From assembly GCA_033675545.1 (NCBI GenBank), contig JAWDGP010001363.1, forward strand, positions 145,001 through 209,000: DNA of 64,000 nt. Reading direction: 5' to 3'. Position 1 is the first letter of the stretch, and each line of letters starts with the position of its first letter. This document shows, piece after piece, positions 13,521 to 23,237 of the stretch. The notes under the pieces were generated by a model. The model made no database searches and was not told where the DNA came from. It was given only the letters and a program-made list of their open reading frames with translations. This DNA is from Elysia crispata. Lineage: Eukaryota > Mollusca > Gastropoda > Plakobranchidae. The position numbers and the translations under genes were made by a program.

Positions 13521-13528
13521 TGACGTAA
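13521..13528 (+). promoter_or_regulatory. CRE-like site (TGACGTAA)
   Basis: TGACGTAA differs from the full CRE/ATF consensus at one position and lies 89 bp after the perfect site at 13432. The pairing makes a bZIP-responsive element upstream of the GPCR more plausible than either site alone. Confidence 0.25.
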
Positions 13529-13576
13529 TCGATATTATTTTGCTCTCTCTCCCATCTCACCTTTCTGTCTCTTTGT

Positions 13577-13577
<1 letters not shown>

Positions 13578-13635
<58 letters not shown>

Positions 13636-13640
13636 CTCTG

Positions 13641-13713
<73 letters not shown>

Positions 13714-13732
13714 CTCTGCCTCTGCCTCCCCC
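13578..13732. repeat. (TC)n microsatellite, interrupted
   Basis: Two long TC dinucleotide runs are separated and followed by TACCTCTGCC. The Ser/Leu open frames on the plus strand and the Arg/Glu frame on the minus strand across this tract are simple-repeat artefacts. Confidence 0.95.
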
Positions 13733-13796
13733 ACCTTTCTTGCCACCGATCGCCCACCGTCCCCCATACCGCCCAGCTCACCGCCCCACAGCCACC

Positions 13797-13880
13797 ATGA
13801 TGTTAGTCGATTGGCGTGGACCGTCCGCGGTACACGCAGGATTCAAGACAGATCAGAGTTTCTGGTACAACTTGAAGTAA
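13797..13880 (+). CDS. Possible small upstream ORF (27 codons)
   Basis: An ATG in a near-ideal animal Kozak context (GCCACCATG) follows a GC-rich segment (13735-13796). It opens a 27-residue frame ending in TAA at 13878-13880. The predicted peptide, MMLVDWRGPSAVHAGFKTDQ plus seven residues, has no signal peptide or known motif. It could be an upstream ORF in a 5' leader of the GPCR transcript, or chance. I do not recognise a function. Confidence 0.15.
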   Translation: MMLVDWRGPSAVHAGFKTDQSFWYNLK

Positions 13881-14444
13881 TTCACGTGCACTATGGCTTG
13901 AGTCAACTCATCAGTTTTGTATGAGACCAATAATTTAGGAAGGTTTAGTGTATTAAAAACTGCTTAAACCGATACTCGCAGACAATTCTAAGCTCTTGAT
14001 TCACTAGATTGATTTTTGTGCGGATTAGTTCCGGAATATTGACTTCGGCTGCGATTCAAAACAAGCTTTCACTTATGGAAAGACTTATCTGTAGGACTAC
14101 AATTGACGTATGCCAAAACTGTTAATTTTGTATACTTCAGACTAGTTTTACCCTGCAGTTAGCTCCCTGACAGCTTACCGTATATCTCTGATTCGTCTAA
14201 TTGACTCACATTGTAACCTGTGCAGCAGTAAGTAGAAGAAGAACTTGTTGACAGGCTGAAGAAACAGAAATATCGACTGACAGCATAACGTTTTTCCTAT
14301 TTCTTAAATTTTGACGAACACATGTATATTATGCGCTTTTCAATATTTTTGTTAGAAATGTAATCTCTGAATATCTAAGAAACATATATTTTTCTGAATA
14401 TAAGGAATAAAATGGCTTTGTTTCTTTTCTTTCTTCAAGTTTCG
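13881..14444. other. Non-coding stretch upstream of the 44-bp array
   Basis: AT-rich sequence; no gene or recognisable repeat seen. Confidence 0.5.
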
Positions 14445-14945
14445 TGATCCATCTACAACACCAACAGTGGGAGATCCATCTTTTCTACAGATCATCTACA
14501 GCACTGTAACTGGGAGAATTCATCTTTTCTAAAGATCATCTACAACATTGTAAATGGGAGAATCAACCTTCACGTAAGATCATCTACAGCACTGTAACTG
14601 GGAGAATCAACCTTCACGTAAGATCATCTACAGCACTGTAACTGGGAGAATCAACCTTCACGTAAGATCACCTGCAGCACTGTAACTGGGAGAATCAACC
14701 TTCACGTAAGATCATCTACAGCACTGTAACTGGGAGAATCAACCTTCACGTAAGATCATCTACAGCACTGTAACTGGGAGAATCAACCTTCACGTAAGAT
14801 CATCTACAGCACTGTAACTGGGAGAATCAACCTTCACGTAAGATCATCTACAGCACTGTAACTGGGAGAATCAACCTTCACTAAGGATCATCTGATACTA
14901 TGACATTGGAAGAACCAACCTTTATTTAAGATCTCTTGCGACTGC
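14445..14945. repeat. 44-bp tandem repeat just upstream of the GPCR gene
   Basis: The unit is of the form AGATCATCTACAGCACTGTA plus ACTGGGAGAATCAACCTTCACGTA, period 44 bp. There are about eight close copies between 14488 and 14890, with decayed copies on both sides (from about 14445, and fading out to about 15080). It ends roughly 340 bp before the GPCR start codon, so it lies in the promoter, 5' UTR or leader intron of that gene. Confidence 0.92.
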
Positions 14946-15281
14946 GACTTTGGGATAATCAACATTTACTAAAGATCACTTGCGGCACTGACACTGGGAT
15001 AAATTATTTGTTCCAAGGTCATTATTTTACATTAACACTCGGAGATTTGATCAGTACTGAGGATCATCCGACACACTGAAATTGCAAGTATAAACTCATT
15101 TACTCAGGCAGAGTAATCAAGCTAATAGGTTGAAGATAACATTTAAAGATAATCATAGTTAGTTGACAGTTCTGTAAATATATCTTTTTCTTAAAATCTC
15201 CCTGCATATCTTGAACAAAGTTCTTTTGTCGCGAGGAGTCATACAGGTTTACTATAAGTCCCGTTACACGATTTAACAACC

Positions 15282-17423
15282 ATGGTCTTCCATAACCAAA
15301 CGTTAGAATCTACAACAGAGCCAGGTATAGGTCAGCCGTCCCCAGCGGGTTTTGAGAACATGAGTAAAGCCGAGTGGTCGGCAGGGCATCCCAGTGTGTG
15401 TCATAACCTTGACCAAGTGTCTGATCTCAGAGTGACCGTCACGTGTGGCCTTGACCGCTACATCCCGCCCATCCTGCTCGTTATCGGTCTGGTGAGCAAT
15501 AGCTTGGTCATCCTTGTCATGCGCAGTAAGTCCTTCCGGAAACTCTCGACCTCGTTCTACATGGAAGCCAACGCTTCAGTGGACATCCTGAGCTTGGTCA
15601 TCCCGCTGCCCATCCACTGGCTGTTTGTGAATTTCCCAGATCTGTTCAAACCACTCCATAACCACCACTGGCTGTGCGCTAGTTTAAACTTTGTGGGATG
15701 GGGAACTAGCGACCTGGGCGTGCTCTACACCGTCGCCATGACAACAGAACGCGCCTTAGCCATCAGACTGCCGCTGAAGGCCCCGAGACTCTGTACTCGT
15801 CGCAGGGCACGGTGGACAGTCGCAGGACTAACTTTATTGGAAGTGGTCAAAGTAGGACACCTGACAGTCACCTCTCAAGTGATGGTTGGAGAAGACACGA
15901 CAAGCCGTCTGTGTGATGTGTCTAGAGACGACCCTGGCTACGCCTGGTTTCACGCCTACATCTGGCCATGGCTACACACAGCTATGCTGCTCATCTGCTA
16001 TCTCTTGGCGGCTTTGGGTAATTTTGTGATCATGCAAAGCATCGCGTCTTCACGCAAAGGTGTTCTCATCACGTCTTTCTCAGGGAGAGAAGACAGCTAT
16101 TCTCTGTCATCTCCTGCAGTGAGTACCATTCCTTCTGTCACTCTCTCCACGTCAAACAGGTCGATAGCCTCTCTTGGTGACTCTGACAGAGCCATGAGTC
16201 TATCTACTTTCGCCTCAGTTAAAGACTTGTCCACATCTGGTGCAGCAAATCCCAAGGGCAAGGATTCGACCAGGATACCTCTAAGCTATAAATCACAGCG
16301 GAGCCAGATTCAAAACGCTCGCAACCTGCAGCTGTCCATCATGCTGGTCACCGACTCGCTAACCCTTGTCCTGTGCACATTGCCGTTCAGTGTAGTGGAG
16401 TTACTCATGACACGCTACCAGGCTCTGCCCAACCAGGCAGGCGGGAAGAACCTGGCGTTTACGGCCACTTTCTACCTGCTGTATGTCAACCGCTGCCTCA
16501 ATTTCTTCCTCTACTGCCTGAGTGGCGCCAGATTCAGGTCTGCGCTGGTTGAGATATTCCAGTCGGGCGAGAACCGGCCCAGTGTGGCACTGGCTGTGTG
16601 CTCCAGGATACCCGAGCGATCCCCGATCTCAGCAACCACCAGGAAGATGACATGTCTGAGTGCTTTAAGTAATCAAAATTTAGGCGAGACTTCTAGACAT
16701 AGTGATGCTTGTGATGACAATCAGGACAAGATTCGTGGACATGTTGATGCGGGAAATGACAAACAAGGCACCATTTGTGGAGATGGTGACATCAGAAATC
16801 AAGAAGTTTGTGAAAATAACAATACTGGCTTTCAAAGTGCTGATTGTGAAGATAGTGGAACTCGCAAGCAACTGGATATTTGTAATAACCATAATATTGA
16901 CGATCAAAGCGGTGTTTGTAATAACCATAATATTGACGATCAAAGCGGTGTTTGTAATAACGATAATATTGACGATCAAAGCAGTGTTTGTAATATCCAT
17001 AATATTGACGATCAAAGCGGTGGTTGTAATAACGATAATATTGACGATCAAAGCGGTGGTTGTAATAACCATAATATTGATGATCAAAGCGGTGGTTGTA
17101 TTAACAATAATATCGGCGATCAAAGCGGTGGTTGTAATAACCATAATATCGGCGATCAAAGCGGTGGTTGTAATAACCATAATATCGGCGATCAAAGCGG
17201 TGGTTGTAATAACCATAATATCGGCGATCAAAGCGGTGGTTGTAATAACAATAATATCGGCGATCAAAACGGTGGTTGTAATAACCATAATATCGGCGAT
17301 CAAAGCGGTGGTTGTAATAACCATAATATTGATGATCCAAGCGGTGGTTGTAATAACGGTAATTTTGACGATAACAACGATGATGAGACTGACTGTCATA
17401 TTGACAATCGAGGTGATAGATAA
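15282..17423 (+). CDS. Class A (rhodopsin-like) peptide-type GPCR with repetitive C-tail
   Basis: Single-exon frame of 713 residues. The start ATG has a good context (AACAACCATGG) and is the first in frame; Asn-X-Ser/Thr sites precede TM1. Seven hydrophobic segments fit TM1 60-82 (GLVSNSLVI), TM2 92-115 (ASVDILSL, Asp in the 2.50 position), TM3 132-157, TM4 177-200, TM5 224-250, TM6 348-375 and TM7 391-413. Cys132 and Cys211 are placed for the conserved disulfide. DRY is replaced by TER-ALA, the TM6 motif is CTLP and the TM7 motif is NFFLY, as in many lophotrochozoan peptide receptors. Loop ICL3 (about 251-345) is long and Ser-rich. The tail (414-713) is very long and from residue 534 is a 12-residue repeat. 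It should sit in the plasma membrane and signal through G proteins. Ligand unknown; an orphan neuropeptide receptor is my best guess. Confidence 0.88.
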   Translation: MVFHNQTLESTTEPGIGQPSPAGFENMSKAEWSAGHPSVCHNLDQVSDLRVTVTCGLDRYIPPILLVIGLVSNSLVILVMRSKSFRKLSTSFYMEANASVDILSLVIPLPIHWLFVNFPDLFKPLHNHHWLCASLNFVGWGTSDLGVLYTVAMTTERALAIRLPLKAPRLCTRRRARWTVAGLTLLEVVKVGHLTVTSQVMVGEDTTSRLCDVSRDDPGYAWFHAYIWPWLHTAMLLICYLLAALGNFVIMQSIASSRKGVLITSFSGREDSYSLSSPAVSTIPSVTLSTSNRSIASLGDSDRAMSLSTFASVKDLSTSGAANPKGKDSTRIPLSYKSQRSQIQNARNLQLSIMLVTDSLTLVLCTLPFSVVELLMTRYQALPNQAGGKNLAFTATFYLLYVNRCLNFFLYCLSGARFRSALVEIFQSGENRPSVALAVCSRIPERSPISATTRKMTCLSALSNQNLGETSRHSDACDDNQDKIRGHVDAGNDKQGTICGDGDIRNQEVCENNNTGFQSADCEDSGTRKQLDICNNHNIDDQSGVCNNHNIDDQSGVCNNDNIDDQSSVCNIHNIDDQSGGCNNDNIDDQSGGCNNHNIDDQSGGCINNNIGDQSGGCNNHNIGDQSGGCNNHNIGDQSGGCNNHNIGDQSGGCNNNNIGDQNGGCNNHNIGDQSGGCNNHNIDDPSGGCNNGNFDDNNDDETDCHIDNRGDR
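16881..17373 (+). repeat. 36-bp coding minisatellite in the GPCR tail
   Basis: About 13 tandem copies of a 36-bp unit that reads in the receptor frame as a 12-residue repeat, CNNHNIDDQSGV/G. Variants change ID to IG and V to G. The unit length is divisible by three, so copy-number change would not break the frame. The repeat is rich in Asn, Asp, Gly and Cys, with one Cys per unit, and should be disordered and cytoplasmic. Other frames on both strands also lack stops across the array, giving overlapping artefact frames at 16702-17520 (+) and 16680-17450 (-). Confidence 0.95.
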
Positions 17424-20166
17424 GGAAGGTAGCAACCATGATGATATCAATGAGAGATCATGGAGCTCTGATAGACTTGGTACACGGAACCTGCGTCATA
17501 TGATAAGTTTTGTAGAGTAACAAAAGCAGCCAGCATGGTTCTGTCGTGGCTTGCTTGAGAACGAGAGTAATCATGAGTCTGTAAAGTTGATGAACCTCCC
17601 GCAGCAAGTCGTGACGATCAACACAAAACACTCGATGAAGGAAGTTTCTCTAGTTGGTCAAATCTGGAAGACATTCTCAGGCGGCGCCGCGCCTCACACC
17701 ACAGGTTTGGGCAAACACAGAGTTCAAGAGATCTTTACAGATTGTTTAAAGGTCATTACGGACATACTGTCTTTATAACAGTTTGAATATTTTCTTTTTT
17801 TGACATTAAATACTGGCAGTGTTGGCTATCCACAGCGTTTGCACTAGTCTTACTCACGTAGGGTCATTGTAATAAGCGGTAAAAAAAAAAAAAAAAAAAA
17901 CTCTCTGATGAAGTCTCTTAAAAAGCGGAATAGATAGATCTTTGATGTGCAGCTTTGTAGAAATCATAATTTGAGAAAAAGATTTATCTCAATTATTCCA
18001 ACATTTCATCACTGCTTTAAACGTTTCTTGATTCGATTTCTTCAATGCTTATATTTTTCTTACCATGTTTTATCAGCTCATGTTTACATTCGTTTTGTTA
18101 TAACTTGCATACAGATTTATTACAACGGTAGTTTGACGCTAAGATTTCAAAATTTGCTCTTTTTAAAGAAAAACTTCGTCCTAGTCTTAAATTCGTGGAC
18201 AACTAAATTCATAAAAGAGAAAAAAAGTTTAAGTTCAAAGAAAGAAAAAAAAAATACACTCCAGTCAGACAACTTTGAATTCCCAAATGTATATTTTCTA
18301 CAGCGCTTCTCTCCCCGCGCAAGATAAAAATAATTCTGTCATTGCTTATTTAGTGGAAAAATTAAAAAAAAAAAACAAAACAAACAACAAACATTAGGTC
18401 TTTGCTTTTATTAAAAAATCGTTCAGTTTGATAGTGCCAGCATTTAAAACTCAAATGCAGACAGTTTAGAAAACAGTGTTGAAGTAATTGTTTCGTATTG
18501 TTTAAAAAAACTATACAATACCAGAAATTATCTCATATTATTAAAAATAGATAGAAAAAAGGCTATAATAGGTTGAACAAAATGAAGAACAATAGATCGT
18601 CTATGATTGGTTTCTTTCGAGTGGAATCTCGGAGATTTGTAACAAGTCCGACAGCTCTTGGCTCTCTGTGTCACGGACAGAAGGGAGGTCACTCTCAGCT
18701 GTTTCTGAACGTTTCATTAGTGCAGAAGCAATTTATCAGACTGACAAACAAAATAAACACCACTAAAATCTGGAAAAAAGCAAGATTTTTTTTAAAGTAA
18801 GCGAGCAGGGAAAGATAAATAATTTATGGTATCGTAACAGACACAACATTTACAGATCTAGGGAAAGCTTTTCCCAAGCGAAATTTAAGTATGTGTAAAG
18901 GAAAAAAACGTCTTTTTTTATGAAAACTGAATGAGTGTATGAAAACCTCTGTGTGATGTGAGGGAAAAAAATCTTGTGTTTGTAAACATTGACTATGCTC
19001 CGTGCATCGCACCGTGTTTGATGACTTTTTCATTGTATGAGAAGCTCTTCATGTTGGTGAGTTGCGAACTTTACTCACTGAACAGGCAGTAGAAGCTCCT
19101 GTATCGGACAAAGTTAGATTCCATTATTGTAAAACTCACTACACTGAAATATCAAGCCACCTTCAGGTTTAGACTTTAAAAGTAACAGGAATGTGAACTG
19201 GTTTCTTTCATTGTGAGTGGAATTTTCTGAATTGATAAATAAAGCTTATCAAATGGTAAGAGGAAGACTTTTTGAGTTTTGACATAAAAAACCATTTGTA
19301 ATCATAATTATAATTCACAATGACATATTGCACAACAATTAACTTGGTATATCTTAAATATACTCATCTTCGTTTTTAACCAGTCTGCCAGTCCAAACAT
19401 CTATAGAAATTATGATCATATGCATAGCATTTGCCTTGCCTATATTGTTAACTTTTGTCTAAATTTGTACCTCTTTAAGACTTTCAGTTAGTGTCGTTCT
19501 TCTTTATTAACTTTCTTCATTTCACGTGTTGTCACCCCGTTAACGACGAAAAAAATTAGAAGAGGGTAGTTTGACGAGAAAAGATGTTTGGTTTCGAAAC
19601 AATCTATTGATTCAAAAAAATAATAAAATAGAATAAAAAAAATAACTAGGACGTGGATAATCTAACGATTCAAAAAAAAAAAAAAAAAAAAACAAGCACA
19701 GAAGTGGCTAGTTTGGACTTTGAGCCAGCTAGTTGCTTGGATTTCTCTCAATGTAGCAGATACTGAGAAACGTTTCTGGCCACAACAACAAACATGATCA
19801 TCTACTGGAAGGAATGAATTAATAGGAGTCCCGTGTTTTGGCAATCCGTTCTCAGCATTGAATGGTCTGGTGTTGTTCCTCTGACGTGGCGGCGGGTAGC
19901 TTCTGGTGTTACCACTAGGAGGCAGAATATGCGATTCTGTCTGACACCAGGAAAGTACGATCTGATTTCCAAGCATGATCGGCCATCAAACTTAAAATAG
20001 AAAGCTACTGTCTTGTGTACACTTAGAGCGTACAGAGGCGAGACACTGCTGTGAAAACAAAGTGAAATATGGCTTGATGGTTATTTTAACTAATATTAAG
20101 CTGAAACTTATTCTGTTGTCTTGAGTTTCTAATTTTGCACTGCTAAATACCTTACAAGTGATTGTT
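17424..20166. other. 3' flank of the GPCR and intergenic DNA
   Basis: No second gene recognised. The first few hundred bases are probably 3' UTR; an ATTAAA at 17805-17810 could be a polyadenylation signal. A 75-codon frame at 17551-17778 lies in this presumed UTR and shows no family features. The rest is AT-rich with poly-A runs (about 17881-17900, 18363-18374, 19673-19692). A 104-codon minus-strand frame (19662-19976) is unrecognised and ends in a poly-T-encoded Phe run. Confidence 0.5.
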
Positions 20167-20330
20167 CTTTTTTTTAATCATTTAATTGTTTTCTATAACC
20201 CGTCCACAACAAGGGTTTGCATATTAGACCCTAAACCCACTCTGCACCGACGGTGTGGGACTTGAACCCACGGAGGATGGCCCTACGGTTAGCAGGGCGA
20301 GCGCTACAATCCTGCAGCCACAGGCGCTCC
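20167..20330 (-). mobile_element. tRNA-derived SINE
   Basis: On the minus strand the element begins GGAGCGCCTGTGGCTGCAGG, containing an A-box-like TGGCTGCAGG. It then carries a B box, GGTTCAAGTCC, inside a perfect five-base-pair T-arm (GTGGG TTCAAGT CCCAC). A non-tRNA body follows and the copy ends in an A-rich tail (GATTAAAAAAAA). Internal pol III boxes plus a tRNA-unrelated body and A tail define a SINE. The acceptor stem does not close, so this is not a functional tRNA gene. No clear target-site duplication is visible. Confidence 0.7.
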
Positions 20331-21174
20331 GCTCAAATCTATACAGTTTTGATTTTCATTTACAATCATGATATTCACGACCTCTTCATTAGGCTGAGAC
20401 TGAGAAACTGAAGGACACCGTGAAAAAAAACATTGAGAAGAAGGAGAATGTGGTGCTCAGGTCAAAGAACTTAAGTGTTGACTGTTGTGATCATCCTTTG
20501 GAAGTCCAGCATTTGTTCTTCAGAGAATAACCTTTCACATGAAGATCCATAAATGAATGAATCATAAAAAATGACCCGATCAATGTCATGCAAAAAGCAT
20601 GAGCCACACTGAGCCACAGATTCCATGACAAAACCAATGTCAAACTTGTTTAATCGTATCGTGTCAAAACTTGTCAGCTTAGTTTACTTTGAAAATTCTT
20701 TTGGTTTGAACGGAAACTGTGCAGAATAGACAGTGCAAGATTCCTTAAAAAAAAAAAAAAAAACAACAATGAAAAAAAAACCCACCTTGAGACGGAGAAA
20801 GCAACCTGCTTTATGCAAACATCATATCGGGATCGCTGACTGTTGATTCTCTACCTCTGTCTCATTAGCATCCCGCCCACTACAGGGATGGAGATAATGA
20901 CTGTGTTCCTCTCTTCTCAAAAGTACATAATTATCTTTGTAGTTTCCATAGAGAATTGTAAATTCACCAGCGTGATCCACCCAAGCTGTCTCCTTGAGCA
21001 CTCCATAGATCGATTGCTGTTTGAATAACTTAGCACCGGTCTCGAGAAAACAATTTCTAGCTTCTCTGTGTGACCCTAGCATTCTAGCCCAACTATCGCT
21101 TACCTCACATTTATCGCTTGAATTATTCAATTTTTTTAGGACCAAAAGTCTCCTTCATCCTCTAACGCCAGAAT

Positions 21175-21300
21175 CCTTGTGCGGCAGCTGGGCAAAGTGG
21201 GTAGCGCAGGAGACCTCTGATATGATACTCATGAGTTTGATTCCACCATATGCTGGTGTGGTAATTATCTTAAGAAAGCTCTAGTCTAAGCACAACCCTG
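21175..21300 (+). mobile_element. Degraded tRNA-derived SINE-like fragment
   Basis: On the plus strand, TGGGCAAAGTGGGTAGCGCA resembles a tRNA D-arm/A box, and GAGTTTGATTCC about 40 bases later resembles a B box (GGTTCGATTCC). Spacing suits a tRNA-derived head. No tail or flanking duplication is evident, so the copy is old or partial. Confidence 0.35.
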
Positions 21301-23237
21301 TCTGGCTTGAGGCGCGCTGTCAAAATAGTCTGCCGGTTTTTTTCTTTTTTCGGTTTGCACAGCTGATTTTACAAGTATGTTTTGATCTCATAATCCCTTT
21401 AGTCTTTACTACATTCCATGAGGAATGTGGCGGGGGAGAGAATCCCAAACCTCCTACCAATACTGTTGTTTAATAGCATGGAGACATAATCATCAGATTG
21501 AATCCGCTATAACAGTGCATGTATAACCGTTTGGGAATCTTGTCTACGCGTCTGGTGTGAAATTATAAAATTTGATTTTACACAGGAGAGGTCTTGTGTG
21601 AAGGGTGCTTGAAAACAATTTTGCACAATTTTCTACCTTTAGTGTTGGCTGAGTGTAGGACTCATCTTGCCTGAGCCCCGGAAATATGAACCATTTCCCA
21701 GTATCAACTATCGTGTTGAATCGGACGCACAAGAACGTGATCAAAGATGGGCTAAAGTTTGAGCAAAACTCTCAGCCTAGACCAGCACACACGCTCGCTT
21801 TGGTTTTATTCTGCTTCTGGGTTACATATTCCATTTTGTGTGATAGGGCCGTGAAATATCAAATTTTCTCAAAACTCTTTTTCGTTGAAAATCTCGTTTT
21901 CCCATGTTCGTGCTCTGGAGGTTTTTCGTTTTTTCCTGTAGGTTGATTAAATAGGGAGGTTTGGATTGAGCAGCTTTTAACTTCACCAAGAAGACTAATC
22001 GCTAGTATTTGCTCGACGTGTGGATTCGATGGGTTCTTTATGGTCAGACGAGTCTCTGGCTGGAAAGGTCTTGGATTGGTTGAGTTTTTACCCTTAGCTG
22101 GTCTTTGTGTTTCTTGAAATTCTTTTCTATATTGAATGGTATTGGCAGAGTACTGCTATATTAAAAGAAACCATTAGCTTTTGTTTTGAATCTGTTAACG
22201 TATCATCATATACTGCCTGCAGCAAGTAATGCTTAAAGGTGTAAAAATGTAAGTCAGAATAATAAATATAATAATAATATGCAAATAGGAAAATGTGTAA
22301 AACATAATTCAGAGGTGGTTGTCGAAATGCGTCCTATTTTCTTTTTCAGAACTCACATCTTCAGAGTTGGACAGCTCTTTGTGGAATCACATTCCCTACT
22401 TAAACAAATTCCTAAAGTCTTAGAGGCACTGCCTATATATTTTCAAATCTTTTAAGTTACTTGTCTTCTCAAATTATTGCACATAACTATTTTAAAGAGA
22501 CTTTAGAAACATTACTCTCCATATGCTTCTAGTTGAGTTGTGTTTTATCGTTCTTGCTCACATTCTACTCAGTAACAAGTTTATTCTTGACATACTTGCA
22601 TTTTTGACTGACCTCATATAAGGAAACTTATCACACTCACAGACCAGGCTTTCAAATACTCAATGGCTGGCATTAGGAAATGTGCATGGAAACCGTTTGT
22701 TTCTATTATTCAGGAGGTTTTTTTTTTAAGGAAACACAAAACCAAAGGTTTATAACAAAGGGTTTGTTTTAAGGATCTAGGAAAACTTTCGTATCTTAGG
22801 TTGCAATATGAGCATTACAATGCATTTTTAGGCGAGTCATTTGAAACGATTTTCTGAAAATCTAGGACACCAGGGTGAACGCTTTCACTGAGACATCAAA
22901 ATTGTATACATATCAAGGATGTTCATACTATGATGGCGGTCTATTGCTTCCATGAGATCCTGAATAAAGACACATGGCATTCTTTATAAGACCAAGTAAT
23001 CCCAAAGATTTAATGTTGGTCAAGATATGTATTAAATTCTAGACATGTGGGTCTCTATTTCTCTGCACTCTAGAATGAGTCAGAATTGTAAGACTACAAT
23101 AAAATTAGAGAAAAAAAAAAGCCGTAACTTACTGCACAAAACTAGACTTGGTAGAGAAAAACTGATGCAAATTCGAAATCAATGAGCAAAAAACATTTCT
23201 CAAATCGCATGCGAAAAAATTAAATTTTGTTCCCAAA
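21301..23237. other. Intergenic AT-rich stretch
   Basis: No gene recognised. An 86-codon plus-strand frame (21686-21946) and a 66-codon minus-strand frame (21544-21744) lack family features or splice context. Short AATAATA runs occur at about 22260-22280. Confidence 0.5.

Noticed and set aside
13261-13880. Ser/Leu-rich plus-strand and Arg/Glu-rich minus-strand frames
   Set aside because: Produced by the (TC)n microsatellite; no conserved segment outside the simple repeat.
17551-17778. 75-codon frame downstream of the GPCR
   Set aside because: It lies in the presumed 3' UTR with no family signature; an ORF of this length is expected by chance.
20220-20330. Functional tRNA gene
   Set aside because: The T-arm and B box are good, but the acceptor stem does not close and the sequence continues into a SINE-like body with an A-rich tail.
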